Of a DNA stretch of 64,000 bases, positions 37,506 to 50,699 are shown one piece after another. The stretch is taken from positions 98,038,132 to 98,102,131 of the forward strand of contig CM060174.1 in assembly GCA_030549775.1 (NCBI GenBank), read 5' to 3'. Source of the DNA: Tamarix chinensis. Its lineage: Eukaryota > Streptophyta > Magnoliopsida > Caryophyllales > Tamaricaceae. Both the position numbers and the translations under genes were made by a program. Every line of letters starts with the position of its first letter. The first letter of the stretch is position 1. The notes under the pieces were generated by a model. That model did not search any database. It was not told where the DNA came from and saw only the letters and a program-made list of their open reading frames with translations.

Positions 37506-37837
37506 GATATCCAGATAACCATACATTTTACCTATACATTTAGCACTCACCCAAGGCAAGCACATCAAGTCAACAATCATCAATCACTTGCAAAACGGGG
37601 CAGGTCTGCTCGTGGGAATGAGCAGCACCCATAAAACAGGTGGTCAGTGCACTACGTACTAAGTAAAGGAACAATACTATCGAAATAAAAATACAAATAG
37701 CACATGCTTTCACATTAGATGATAAAGAAAATATAACCGAGTAAATGAACGTCTCATAAGGCATAATACGATCCAGATCCTTTTATTAGGTATAGTCCAT
37801 TTTCATTCTTTTATGTGCGATGAGTGTAAGGACCCTA

Positions 37838-38295
37838 CTATTCTTAAATCGGTGGAACGTTTTGAAACTTCTCAGGGATAACACACCAGAGCCACTATTA
37901 TTTCCGATGGAATGGAGATGATAACATATTCTCGGGGCAGAATGCTCCTAAGCCACTATTCTACCAGGTAGAATGGGAATAAATCACCATGGTCTCGATT
38001 CATGCATTCTTCCACTTTAAATCATTATTATCTTCCCATAGGTTGTAAATGTATATTTTATTTCACGATGAGTAGGCACCCCACTATTCTCAACTAGTGG
38101 AATGATTTAAAAATTCTTGGGAACAACACACCTGAGCCACTATTCTTTCTAGTGGAAGGGAGATTAAAAACATCATCTCAGGGAAAAATGCTCCTGAGCC
38201 ACTATTCCATCTGGTGGAACGAGAATATATATATATATTTAAGAAAAATAATCCCATGACTCTACTCACATACTTTTTCACTTTAAGTGATTATC
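37838..38295 (-). repeat. 3+3 hairpin array of LTR-E (diverged)
   Basis: Units such as CCACTATTCTCAACTAGTGG and CCACTATTCTTTCTAGTGG occur near 38081 and 38138, with four more near 37838, 37892, 37952 and 38199, again as 3+3. The leader CACTTTAAATCATTATTATC (near 38014) and CACTTTAAGTGATTATCATC (near 38279) precede the triplets. The loop bases and part of the stem differ from LTR-B/C/D while the pairing potential remains in most units. Confidence 0.75.
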
Positions 38296-38999
38296 ATCTT
38301 ATTTAAGATTGACTCTCATGCATAGAACACAGTCAAAACATATATACATATAGCATGGAACACAATCAAATAGATATGCATATAATGAAGGTCCAAACCC
38401 TTAAGTCCTATCAAAATCTAATCACACTTCCTTTAGTGTTCATTCTCCCATGTTGGTTGTTCCACTCACATTATATTACGACATCTCTGAAATTCCATAA
38501 TTAGTATCATACCCAAAAATCACAACCTAATTCCCATGAGTTGATTTAGTAATCTCATCTCGATGTATATATATCACACATGGAAGTGTCCAAGTCTAAA
38601 TCCCATAAAATTATCATATTCCTTCATATGAAATATTCCTCATTTCTAATTTTCAATAGTTATTCTCTAATCCATGTAGATGGGATAATAATAATAACAT
38701 CTCAAGATGACTTGTCCCAAATTTACTATTAAACATTTATGAACCCCAAAATAACGATAATATTCTCATGAATTAGTCAAGTTATTATTGTCATACTTTA
38801 AGTCTCCTAACACATAAATTACCAAACTTCCTTAATATCCCATAATGACCAAGTTACCCTTTTAGCACAATTAACACCTTTATTTTATAAAACTTGTACC
38901 TTCCATACATATTATTTTTCCAAGTCGTCATTCATCATCATACCTCACGAGAGACCTTAAGTCTATTTATCACAACTCACTCAACCCACATTTCATTCC

Positions 39000-39560
39000 T
39001 TAAATTATAAATTTCACCAATATGACATTATCATTATTCAATCCATAATTCATACCTTAAGTTATATTTTCACAAATATGACACTCTCATCATTCAACCC
39101 ATAATTCATACCTTAAGATATAATTTCACAAGTATGTAATTATCCTCATTCAACCCATATTTCATACCTTAAGTTATATTTTCATAAATATGACATTCTC
39201 ATCGATCAACCCACAATTTATACCTTAAGATATAATTTTACAAGTATGCCATTATCCTCATTCAATCCATATTTCATACCTTAAGTTATATTTTCACAAA
39301 TATAAAATTCTCATCAATCAACCCATAATTCATATCCTAAGATATAATTTAACAAGTGTGATATTATCATTATTCAACCATATATATATTTCCACAAGTG
39401 TGATATCATCATTATTTAACTGTAGATATATTTCGATAAGTGTGATATCATCATCATTCAACCATAGATATATTTCGCCAAGTGTGATATCATCATCATT
39501 CAACCATAGATATATTTCCACAAGTATGATATTAGCAATACTCAATCCATATTTCATGCT
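39000..39560. repeat. Minisatellite in LTR-E (60-bp then 42-bp units)
   Basis: From about 39000 a ~60-bp unit containing TTCATACCTTAAG and ATATTTTCACAAATATGACA recurs. From about 39358 it changes to a 42-bp unit (GTGTGATATCATCATCATTC plus AACCATAGATATATTTCGCC). Because 42 is a multiple of 3, the - frame at 39330-39557 shows a 14-residue repeat (IYLWLNDDDITL). This is a by-product, not evidence of a protein. Confidence 0.8.
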
Positions 39561-40877
39561 ATAAGATGCATTCTCACAAATGTGATATCATTGTCACAAT
39601 CATAACATAATGGAATCTCTCACAACTCTTATATTCTTTCAACACAACATTCATGACATCACAAATCATCAATATCCACATATGTTACATATTATAGCAA
39701 CAATACCATGAAAACACATTTAGTCATACAAGCAATTATTATCAAAAGTCCTAAGCATCGAATAATATCCTTACCAACTAGGACACCGGGCTCTAAGTAC
39801 GCAAAATCCTAGACTCCCTCCTCCGAAGCTACTAGAAAACCACCTACAAGAAATAATAAAATTACGGTTAGGCTCGAAGAGTTAAACTGAAGGGAAATAA
39901 TCAAGGTAAAGAGGGTAAAAGTAGGTATAACCATAGTCCAATGAGAGCTTGAGATGTGTGGATGTGTAGAAGAATGTGTGGTGGAGCTATGGTAGAAGTT
40001 TGGTGGTGTTTGGTTGAAATTTGGGGTGAAAAATATGGGTGAATGGTTAAAATGGGAAGTTGCACGGCTAGGTGGTACAAAAGTTGCATGGCTTTGCAGC
40101 ACTAGGTCGATAGAAAATAAAATGCATGGCCAGACGATGCAAAAGTTGCATGGCCGTGCAGAATTAGGCCGAGAGAAAAAATTATGCATGGTCAGATGAT
40201 GTAGGGGTTGCACGGCTCTGCATACTACGACGCTGCAACAAACAAGATGGAGAAAGAGGGAAAAGAGGCAGCGGTCGGCGACGGTGGCTGGTGATGACGA
40301 GAAGGAAGTTTTGGGAGACCTTGGTGGTTGGTCCACAGACCAAATGGCGGTGATTGGTGGCCAAGGTGGTGCACGACAGTGGGAGATGGTGGTACGGAAG
40401 CTAAAACATGGAAAGGAAGAGGAAGTAGAAGAAGAAAGGGAGAAGAAGGGAAGGAGAAGGGTGAGGGAGCTTCAGTAATGGCTCTTGGGCACAAAATATT
40501 GGCAAAGTGAGGCAAAATCAAAGAGAAGTAGGGAGAGTGTGATGTATATATATGTGCATGTGTGCTGTATGGTAACTCGAGAAGGAAGAAAAAGAAGAAC
40601 ATAGGTGGTGTGCGATGGGGAGGATGATGATGGTTGCAGTTTCAAGTTGATGATGGAGGTGATGGCTGTAGAGGATGGCTAGGGTAGGGTAGTAGCTGCA
40701 AGGTGAAGGTTATGATAGTTGATGTAAATGTCGCATAAGGGTGGAAAGGATAAGGAGGCTGTAGGGAGTTAGGGTGTGCGACGGGGAAAGATGCAGGTCT
40801 GCAGAGATAGGAGAAGGAAAAGAAGAAGAAGAAGAACGGTGATGGGTGATGGATGAGAGTGTAGAAAGGTGATGGGT

Positions 40878-41006
40878 GGTGGTGCAAGTGGATATTGCAA
40901 TTGGGTGTGCAAATGGGTGGTGCAAGTGGATATTGCAATTGGGTGTGCAAATGGGTGGTGCAAGTGGATATTGCAATTGGGTGTGCAAATGGGTGGTGCA
41001 AGTGGA
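40878..41006. repeat. Perfect 38-bp tandem repeat in LTR-E
   Basis: The unit starts GGTGGTGCAAGTGGATATTG and is repeated exactly at 40878, 40916 and 40954, with a partial fourth copy at 40992. The absence of mismatches implies recent expansion or homogenisation. Confidence 0.92.
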
Positions 41007-41330
41007 GGTGCAAGAGTTGCGGCAAAGGGGCTGGCGGGAGAAGGAGGAGAAGGAAAGAAAAGAAAAGAAAAGGAAAAGAGAAAGGTTTGATAGGATTAGT
41101 TTAGGATGATTTTGGATTAGTTAGGGGTAACTAGGATTAGCGGAAATTTTAGCGAATTTGGTTTCGGTGTAAGAATTATGGTTTATTAAAGTTAAGGTTT
41201 TCAGGATTGATTAAAGTTTTGGGATTGAGGAGAGGTTAAGGCTAATATAGGATTTATTAGGATTAGAATTAGATTAGGGTGCTAATGATGTAGGATTAGA
41301 TTAAGTAAATTTTTGGGGTATTACACTAAG

Positions 41331-44300
41331 TCTTTGAGTCTTATCATTTGGTGTGTCATCTTTTCTTCCCTTCTCTTCTTAGCTGATTATCCTCTCCCTT
41401 TTTCACCCTTTCTGTGTGCCATTTTATCTCCCATTTTTCCATTTTATTCTTCAACTTCCATCTTCTAGATTCCTTTGATCCAACCTTTATTTATTTTTAG
41501 ATAAGTAAATGATGTTAGATCTTTGGTTAATTGTGAATATCAAACCTTGTTCTAACTTTTCTCCTCCTCTTTTTGCATAGGTATATGTCTGTCCTTTATA
41601 TTTTTCCATAATTTTATTTTTTCTTATTCTTTTTTGTTCTTATGTAATCGTTCTTGTGTTTTGAAGGTATTTCAAGAGATCTTTGAGGTTAGCCTTTGGA
41701 TAGGATTTTGTTTTCTTTCAATTTAAATTGAGAATCTATTTAAACCCTTATTACTCTTTATATAGTAGAATTTTTGGTGATTTTGTTGCTTTTGTTAGAA
41801 GAACAAAGTCTTGTTCTCTTCTCCATGTTGGTGGTTTTGGATTATTTGGTACCCTTTTTGTTGTTTTTTTCTTACATAATTTTTTGGTGGAATCAATGGG
41901 CAATTTATGTCAGTTATGATACATATTCTATTTAGGTTTGAGTATGTTAGGGTTATGAATGTTTTAGTTAAAGTTTAAGCATGTTTAGGTCATCAATTTA
42001 CAAGTTAGCAATGTTTTTAAAGTTTTTTGAGTTCTATTATGTTTAACATGATCAAAATGCTAACACATGCAAATTTTGGTAATTTAATTTCAAGTATGTT
42101 AGGTTTTAGGGTAATATCTTAATTTAGGCCCTTTTTATGGGTAAAAATGCCATTTTATATGTTCTAAATATATATTATTTGCTTAATTCTAAGTCTTAAC
42201 ATTTTGTAATCATGCTTAGATTTAAATTTCATAATTTTTGGCTATTATTTGGTGTTTATTGGCTATTTTTTCTAAGTACTTAACATAAGAAGATGAATGG
42301 TACAAATAGCGTGGATAGTTATATATAATATAAATAGTTATGAATAGTATAAATAGTTAATTACTTAATGTTAATTGATATTAGGATTTATATGGTAGTT
42401 TTTATTTGAAGGCTTGATTAGAAAAAAACTTAGGAGTTATGGACTGACCATTGTCCATGATCTTTGACTTTGACCTTTGAAAGAATAACCCAATATAAAT
42501 AGTTAATTGACTTAAATAGTGACCAAGTGTGAATAGCAATTCGTTGTACTATTTTTTAGCGTTTGTCATATTAACCTTTCGCAGATTTAAAACACAAAAA
42601 AATAAAGCCAAATCATAGTATATAAGTGAAAATTTTCAAATGAATTATTAATGGGTTTGTAAATCAAAACAATCTATAATGAGATTAACTAATAATTTAT
42701 AATAATATTCACAAATCAATTTTTTTATATTTTAAATGCTAAAATCAACACAAGTGACCTAGTCACATGAAAATAAAATGAATTTATAACGTATCTAGTT
42801 TTCAAGAAATATAAATTAATAAATTATCAATATAGGTGCCCATACTCTTACCTAATTAACATTTTCAACAAGTCATATTTTAAGCTTAATATTGAAATAA
42901 ATTACACGAGTTCTTATGAATTAATTACCAATTGAATGAAGCAAGCTAAATTTTAACTTATTGAGAGTGAAAATATATTTGTAATTTAGCTAAACAATAA
43001 TGGTAAAAGAAGAATAAGTGATTTTAACTACTTGAAAAATAGTTACTATTAACAAAAATGATATATTTGAAGTTCCTTATAAAATCAAAATAATATTGAT
43101 TAAAAATCAATTAGGAAAATTTCTTATATGTTTGGTTGGTCACACAAAATATAGTATTGTATAACTATGGAAAAATATGATCGATTGAAAAAAAGGAATC
43201 AGTTAGTAAGGATAATAATTAATTATTATTATTTTGCTATGCCAAATTAGAAATATAAATCAAGAATAATAAACTATTGTATTTATAAAGTATATATAGT
43301 TTTAAATCTTATAAAACTTTAGTTAATTAAAAAAGCTCACTAAATCATTTATTATTCCATCAAAATAACATTTATCTTCATGTGATAAACACTATCCAAA
43401 ATAATTTGATTTCCACGCTTCGTTTAAAAAGGCTACCGTACTTATGGATGTTAATGGAAAGATATTTTGATATTTATTATGAATGTTAATTTACCAAAAA
43501 GGTCTTACTTAACTACTTAATCAAATAAGAAACTTCTAATTTTTAAATAATTATATTCTACCATTTCTTATTAGTTAATAAATCAAATATCTATCTATCT
43601 TCCACCTTATTAGTTAATTAATCCTAATCAAGTACCATCATAATGTATTCAATGCTATTCTATGTATTAATTATCAATATCTTAACTAATTACTATTTTT
43701 CAATATACCAAAATTTCAAACTTCAAATTTCAAATTTCAAATATAAATAAAATAAATATGAAGTTAATTAGCCTATTCACTAATTATATCGCTTTGATAT
43801 TTTATTTGACATATTGATACAAAGACTAGAATACAAGTATATTTGGTTAAGTATTTTAAATAATTTAATGGTTATTTTTCCTCCACAATTTTTCAAAATT
43901 TATGCTATTTTAAATAAAATTACTTTATAAATATATTAAAATAGCTGATATCAACTATAACCAGTTAAGAACTTTCACTCCCCAAACATATATTATATCA
44001 TATCAAAATATTCTTACAATTGTAAATTAATATACATAATTTTAGATAATAACAGTTGAAAAATTTAATTCTAAGTCCAAAAGGTATTTCACAGTTTTAT
44101 TTAAGGATATGATAACAATGAATAATAAGATAATCGAATTAGCATATGTTTAGAGAGTGATATTTTTTGCCTATTACTATTAATTATTTTATATTATTTA
44201 AGAAACAAGTTCATAAGATATAGTAACTTTTTTAAATTTAAAAAAAATTTGTTTGAAGGTAAAATGATCTCCCAAACATATAATTAAGGATATATTTGAC

Positions 44301-44899
44301 TTTCAAGGCCAAAGTTAGTAACTTTTTTTAGCATTAATTTCTTAAAGAATATATTGACTTTTACTATTGAAAATTTACTCTTGTTTAACAAGAATAATAT
44401 TTATTATAAGTTAATGACTGATGTGACAAAAAATATAAGATGAAGGTAGTATTATTGTATTGACTTAATCGGAAAATTTACATTGAAACTATAAGAATTT
44501 ATTATGAGCAATTAGTTTTGATTTTCATTTTTGGGTGTCACACACGATCTCCCCCCCTCTTGTCCGCTTGATCGTAGTCTGTGTATGTACAAAGTCTTAA
44601 AAATTGGCATAATTTAAAAACATTAAGAACAAATTTTCGTTATCTAGAAAAATTAAATATTATTAGTACTAGTTAATTACCAAACGCGGGTCCCACTCCC
44701 ACTATTGATTCAATTAATAAAAGTTCCCGTAGCACAGAAGTCATTAAGGTAAAGATGCAGGAAATACAGAAGGGGAAGAAATAATATGATTTGATTACCA
44801 AATTAAATTCTTTAATTTCTTCACTCACAAATATCACCCGAGGAGCTCTAATTAATTTTTATTTTTTTGGCTCTTCCCTTTTCTGCTCGAAAACGTCTC
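41331..44899. other. AT-rich region, right arm of LTR-F and AHL upstream region
   Basis: No open frame of note and no recognised family were found. Short CT-rich and very AT-rich stretches alternate. About 44543-44899 is the presumed promoter of the AHL gene. A pyrimidine-rich leader begins near 44865. Confidence 0.45.
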
Positions 44900-44980
44900 A
44901 ATAAATTTCACTCTCCTCCACTTCCTCCTTCCTCGTCGCTCTGAATCCATCGTGTTCGCCGAAATTTTCTGGATTTTTCG

Positions 44981-45551
44981 GTAAGCTTTTGTCACATTTT
45001 AGCTAATATCTTATTATTCTTCATTTTTTGTTTATTTTCCGAAAAATCGAGTGAAATTCGAAAATTAATAGCTTTCGCTGGCCCTTAGTTTTTGGTTTAT
45101 GGTCTCAATTTTGCTTGGTTTTACACTTGTCTTCGTATTTTCTGCTTGATCTGTTCGGAAAATCAAATTTCGACCATCTTAATCTGTAAATAATAAAATG
45201 AAAAAGCTCCAGGAATTTACTGTTTTCGAGCAATTAGGTTTACTTACTTTGTGTCAGTAGAAAATCTGTAGAATTTAGGGTTAGGTTTTAAATTTTATTG
45301 CTAGTAAAACTTAATTAGGTTGTAGATCAGTACAAAAAATGGGTACTTTTTCAGCTCCTTTTGACTGTCAACTTAAATTATACATTTCGACTCTCCGTGT
45401 CTAGTGTCTGGAGGACTCTAAAAATCCTGTTACGAGATGCAAAATCTTAACTTATATGCTAATATCTTCTTCAATTCTGCGCAGAATGCCTGCTAATCTT
45501 TTACATAAACAGTTCAACTCTTTATTTTCCATCTCTTGGGTTTTGTTTCAG
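44981..45551 (+). other. 5'UTR intron of the AHL gene
   Basis: A donor CG|GTAAGC at 44981 and an acceptor TTTCAG ending at 45551 fit a 571-nt leader intron. The CT-rich exon before it (about 44900-44980) and the 48 nt after it lead to the ATG at 45600. It is inferred from splice consensus only. Confidence 0.65.
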
Positions 45552-45599
45552 GGTGATTTCTCATAAAACTAATATAGAAGGGAACGGTCGAGTAGTTGC

Positions 45600-48500
45600 A
45601 TGACGATGTCCGGATCCGAGACCGGCCTAATAAATACTGCTAGTATCGGCGGTATGCAGAAGCCGCCTGGCGTCAATTCACCACCGGCTGTACATAATAT
45701 CGGCATGCCTTTTAGTACTGACGGCACCCCGGTGTACCAGCCCATCTCGGGAAACTCGCTCTCTTATGAACAGCCCGGATGCAGTGGAGTTGCCGGAACT
45801 AATGGCGGCGGAGGCGACGGATCTGCCAGCGGAGGTGTTGTCTCGTCCCAAGGCATCAATATGAATATGGGAGGAAGTGACCCACAGAAGAGGAAAAGAG
45901 GTAGACCGAGGAAATATGGGCCAGATGGTGCCATGACATTGGGTTTGGCTATACCCCCTGCTGCTACGCTTCCTCCTGCTACTGCCTGTCTTTCTCAGTC
46001 GGCTGGGGCTTTCTCTCCACCTGCTCCACAGTCGGCACCTGCCCTGGTAGCTGCTCCGCCTCCTGGTACTGGTACAACCGGGGCACCATCATCAACTCCT
46101 TCAGGGAAGAAAGCTAGAGGCAGACCACCTGGTTCCACGAACAGAAAGCAGCACCAACAGCATCAGCGTCAGCAGCGGCAATTAGATACACAGGGTAATG
46201 TTATTTTCTGTTATTTATCCATGGTCTCTGGCCTGTCACGTGGCTAACTTGCAATGATTTAAAAGTTTGTCTGTGGCTAGATGTAAAATGAATTTTGTTC
46301 GGGCTATGTCTGAAACTTGTGTAGGATCATGTTGGTTCTATGATTTAATGCTGTCGGGAAAACAGTTCTCAATTGAGTTTTAGCTTTAATCAAAATTTGT
46401 GTGAATACTGGGGATGGGGATCCGAAATAGGGAGGGGGATGATTGTTGTTGTTATTTGTTGTTATATTTATATAAGGGGTGGGTGTATGGGAAGGAAGGT
46501 GGATGGACGTGGAAGGCTGAGCAAAGGGAATCAACGTGGTTGTGCTGGGAACTGGGGATCTGATCAATCTGACTTTATATTCTCCAATCTGGCTGCAATT
46601 TACATATTTGCCCACGTTCTGTGGGCTCTGACTTCATTTTCATGTTGCTTCACTCATCTCCATTCATCTATTTATTTGGTTCATTGTTATTCATCTGTTT
46701 CTCCCATGCCTGTGTTTTGTGCGATTTGGGGAGTGGATTAATCTGACTTGTGATTATCTCATATTCTGTCATATATTTTCCTTTTACTTGATACAAAATG
46801 CGACTCGCATATTCTTTGAAAGAAAAAGAAATAATAAATTAATTAAAGAGGTCTGCTCTTTTGAGATTAGACCATGGTCCAGAAACGCTTAATGTCTTAT
46901 AACTTTGTGACGATTGATTGAGTGGGCAAATATTGTCATGCATATTCCCTTACAAAAGATTTTTGATGTGCAGGGCAATTAGGGATTGGTTTCACTCCAC
47001 ACGTTATCACTGTGCAAGCTGGGGAGGTTGGCTCACTCCTGCTTTCTTTTAGCACATTTGTAACTATGTTCTTCTGTGTGGATGGAAAATATTAATATTT
47101 TGCATAATGTTATATGTTGGATTCTTAGAATATTGGTGAAAGTGTATGATTATGATTGGAATGGACGCCTCTGTATTTTATAAATTGATTGCTTTATCGA
47201 CCTGTTAAAGCAATGAATTTGTAACTTTTTCCCATGTCTTAACAATATTAAACAACAAAGACTCATGAGATGTGTTCTTCCTAATTGGTGTTGATGCTTT
47301 AGTATTGTTGTATATTCTGTATATATAGAAAGCTAGGATATTAAATCACTGAAGTGTCTGTTTGATGAGTAGCTTGAACTGCGCCTGTATAAAAGGTGCA
47401 AGGTATTGTATTGTGGCAGTGGAATCTGGTATATATATTTATATAGTCATAATATGGTCTAGCTAATTTGGTTCTTTTCATGTTCAATACATGGGGATAT
47501 TTGGTTTTGTAAGGATTAATTTATCTACGTTTTTGAGGTGAAGAAACTTATCCACTGTATTATTGGGAATTATGTATTGTTTTGGAAATTCCATGGAACT
47601 TGGCTGTAAATTTTCTGCCTTAATTGTTAAGTATATACCTTTTTTGGTTTGTAGATTATGCACATCTTGGCATGCTCTTCTCTTAGTTGGTGGGTTACTT
47701 ACATCACATTGGATGATGATAATATAATGTTCTTATTTGAGCATAGAACTTCCACCCCGTATCACTGAAGCACAAGTGGAGAGATCATGTTTTATAATTG
47801 ATGTTAAAGCTACTTGAGTTATTTTTTGTACGCACCAATACCGGACAATGGAGGATTCTAGCTTGGTACTTAGGGCACCCAAATACCAAAAAAAGTTATA
47901 TCTCCAAGATCTCGTTGGTAAAACTGCTCGAGTTCTTGAGGCACTTCAGATGTGTTGTTCTCATAGAATCCTTGGTTATTCTTACTCTGTGAGCCTTTTT
48001 TATTTTTATTTTTGTGGTGCATGATGTAAATTGGAACTTTCAGCAAGAAGATTGATTAAGGAAGACCCATTTCGTCTGGTCTCCACCCAATCCCTCTAAA
48101 AAAAGGAAGAAAAACCAGTATGTAAAATATCTCAACCATAAAAGCTTCACTAAGGACCGTTGTTTTCTTCTGGTTGATCTATCTCTGTATCTGTCATGTT
48201 TTGGGGGGTTTTGAGTTGAGTCCACTTGTTTTATGAACCACGGTTGTAGATTGTGCTGAATGAGTTTGAGTGTGTAATGTGGTTCCTCAACTCAGTATGT
48301 GTGAGATGTATTAGCTGATATTCTCGGAGGCCACTTTTCCTCTGTTTCACTTTGATTCTTGTTACTGTTTGAGTTTGATTTCCTGTGTTTCTTTTTTCGT
48401 AATGCAACGTTCCATTATTAGCTTGTGTCTTATCCTGTTAGATGGTATCCCCATTCCTGAATATGGTTTCAACATTGATATGGTAAATATTGTGCTTGTT

Positions 48501-49784
48501 GTTTTCTTCTAACTGTTCATTAAAACAGCTTTGTTGATGGACAATATGTCACTAAGTCTGATGTGTTTGACTGTTCAGGATGTATCATCCAGAATAATGT
48601 CATTCTCACAGCATGGTCCTCGAGCTATTTGCATCTTGTCTGCCAATGGTGCTATATCTAATGTCACTCTTCGACAAGCAGCAACTTCTGGTGGAACTGT
48701 AACTTACGAGGTCTGTGATGAATTGCTTCTGTCAGATACCCCCCCCCCCCGGTATTTCTTTGACAGTGGACAACTTGTCTCTGAATTCTGGATCTCAATG
48801 GATAGCATCTTCTTGTTGGCTTAAATTTTTTTAAAAAATTTAGACTTAATGGGCCAATAACTAAGATGGCATTTTTGTCTTCCAGTTTACTGTAGGCTCA
48901 AAAGCAGTATTTATTTAATATTGATCTGTGCCATATTAACAAGGGCAAGATGAAATTACTACATGAGCTATGCGTTCTCAAAATCCCTCTTGTCCCCTTG
49001 TCTCTCTAAAAAACAAACAAAAAAGGGAATGTGTCAGAGTTGATTTACCCTTTTAGAAATAGTCCAGTTTTTGTAAAATATGATAATTTACTGTTTACAG
49101 AAGGAAACTGCTGTTGATGTGCTGCCGGATGTTAAAGAGGATTTTCTAGTTATACCTTCTGTTGCTTTCCGTGACTGCAGGGTCGTTTTGAAATCTTGTC
49201 ACTATCTGGTTCATTCATGCTTTCTGAGAGTGGGGGTCAGAGGAGCAGAACAGGAGGACTGAGCATTTCATTAGCTGGACCAGATGGGCGTGTCCTGGGA
49301 GGAGGTGTTGGTGGTCTGTTGATAGCTGCAAGTCCTGTTCAGGTTTGCCTATCCATTTGATATCTTGCTGCATGTCAGGAACTTTGATTATGTCAATGCT
49401 GCTGATGTTAAGGAAGCTTGAAGTTTATTTTCCTTGTTAAACCTGTCTGTAACCTTTGATTTGTTTATCTTCCCCTTCGCCCCGTCTCTTCCTTTCAAAG
49501 GAAAAAGACTATGTAACAAAATTCTCTCATTGATTCAACGACTGCAGGTCGTTGTGGCTAGCTTTATTACTGAGGGTCAGAAGGAGCTGAAGCCTTATCC
49601 AATAGAAAATCCATCAATGCCTGGAAAGCTGACCCCAGGAAGTGGAGCAACTGGAGCCAACAGCCCACCGTCTCGCGGAACCCTCAGTGAATCTTCTGGC
49701 GGGCCAGGGAGTCCCCTTAATCAAAGCTCAGGAGCATGCAACAATAGCGCCCAACAAATCATGCATGGGATGCCATGGAAGTAA
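45600..49784 (+). CDS. AT-hook motif nuclear-localized (AHL) protein, 5 coding exons
   Basis: This is a predicted nuclear protein that binds AT-rich DNA through AT-hooks and oligomerises through a PPC (DUF296) domain; AHL proteins act in chromatin and growth control. Exons are 45600-46194, 46974-47026, 48579-48710, 49181-49342 and 49548-49784, GT-AG with consistent phases, giving 392 aa. A Gly/Ser/Pro-rich N-terminus precedes AT-hook 1, KRKRGRPRKYGPDG (about 97-110, the type-2 form with RGRPRKYGP). AT-hook 2 is KKARGRPPGS (about 170-179, type-1-like). A His/Gln-rich linker (183-194) follows. The PPC domain runs from about 200 to 330: GIGFTPHVITVQAGE, SFSQHGPRAICILSANGAIS, GRFEILSLSGSFMLSESG and SLAGPDGRVLGGGVGGLL. 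The C-tail is Ser/Gly/Pro-rich. Two hooks of different type indicate a type-II AHL of the intron-containing clade. The subfamily member is not assigned. Confidence 0.95.
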
Positions 49785-50699
49785 CTTTGGGAACGCTGTA
49801 ACTGGATAGTGTTGTAGTCTTGGCAAAAGTGTTTCGTCGGTGATCTTCTAGGTTTGCAGCAGAACCCATCTCAGTAGTAACTGACTCACTGGTCTGGGAA
49901 GCGGTTACAGATGTCCTAGTCTTGACCGAATCTCTTGACCGAAGGCGAGTCGCCACGTGCTTTCAGCTTTATAGCTTATTTATTTAGTGATTAGGTGTTA
50001 GGGGTAGTGCTTTTAGGGGACTTAAAAAATAGTATTGATCCGAGTCTTTGGTTGAGATGTTGTCTACTGTTGCTCATCAGGACATTAGTGTTTATGGGAG
50101 TCAGACGGTGGAAGTTCCGTATGAATTTATAAACAAAGATATTTGCAGCATCGCGTCTCTTTCTAGTTCAGGATGGTCATTTGCTCCGGTTTATCTCGAA
50201 CGAGCTCAGCTTTTATGCGAGCGGAGTAGGGTCGTGGTTGTGGCAGACTGACAGGTGGAGCTGTGCATATTTTCAAATGTTTCCGGTGGGGCGATGACAT
50301 GATCTTGTATTGAAGCAGATTTGTCTGCTATCTTTTCTTTAGCAACAAAATTTCATTTTATATATGTTCCTCACGCACCCATATATATATCTTTTCTTTG
50401 GCAACCAAGTTATCATTGCATGGTTCATTTGCTTCATACTTCCCATATTACGGTTTTGATGTGGGTTAGCTGTGCGCTCCTTGTAGGGTTTATGTTGGTT
50501 GTTTTTTGGTGATTACTCCTATGCTTGTATTTCGTGTCGTCGAATTGGACTAGGTTAAGAGGCATACAACAGCTTGGAATCACACTTTATTCATGAAATT
50601 CTTATCTATTTGGGCCCCCGCAAGGGCTAATCAAGCTCATTGTGGCATTTGTTTCCTTTCGGAGGGTATTGGCCATAGTGATATTATGTCCCTATACTT
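49785..50699 (+). other. AHL 3'UTR and downstream spacer
   Basis: After the stop there is T-rich untranslated sequence, probably transcribed to about 50300-50350. The remaining spacer up to the LINE tail holds no supported gene. Confidence 0.5.

Larger units (their letters stand above)
33473..41325 (-). mobile_element. LTR-E: solo-LTR-like element, ~4.1 kb net, TSD CTAAG, interrupted by LTR-C
   Basis: The ends are TGTAATACCCCAAAATTTT and AAATTTTTGGGGTATTACA. CTAAG flanks it at 33468-33472 and 41326-41330. LTR-C is nested at 33749-37505. Orientation is inferred from collinearity with LTR-C: the palindrome block (37645-37661) and six hairpins (37838-38215) run on the - strand. A TATA-like run lies near 40545 (- strand). 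It also contains a 42-bp and ~60-bp minisatellite (39000-39560) and a perfect 38-bp tandem repeat (40878-41006). The Ser/Pro/His- or Gly/Lys/Glu-rich frames at 39809-41109 look like translated simple sequence. No retrotransposon proteins are present. Confidence 0.82.
32791..44542. mobile_element. LTR-F: possible outer LTR-like element hosting LTR-E
   Basis: The left edge reads TGTAATACCTAGTTTTTGAAA. The right edge, TTTTTGGGTGTCACA, reverse-complements to TGTGACACCCAAAAATGAAA, so the ends are similar and near-palindromic as in LTR-B to E. Subtracting LTR-E (33473-41325 and one duplication) leaves about 3.9 kb, the usual size of these elements. No protein frame is present. No matching 5-bp flank was found (ATAAG on the left, CACGA on the right), so the boundaries are tentative. 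Confidence 0.38.

Noticed and set aside
39809..41109. Frames with repeating HPFAHPIAISTCTT-like or GGASGYCNWVCKW-like peptides
   Set aside because: These are the translated 38-bp tandem repeat and surrounding GA-rich DNA in LTR-E.
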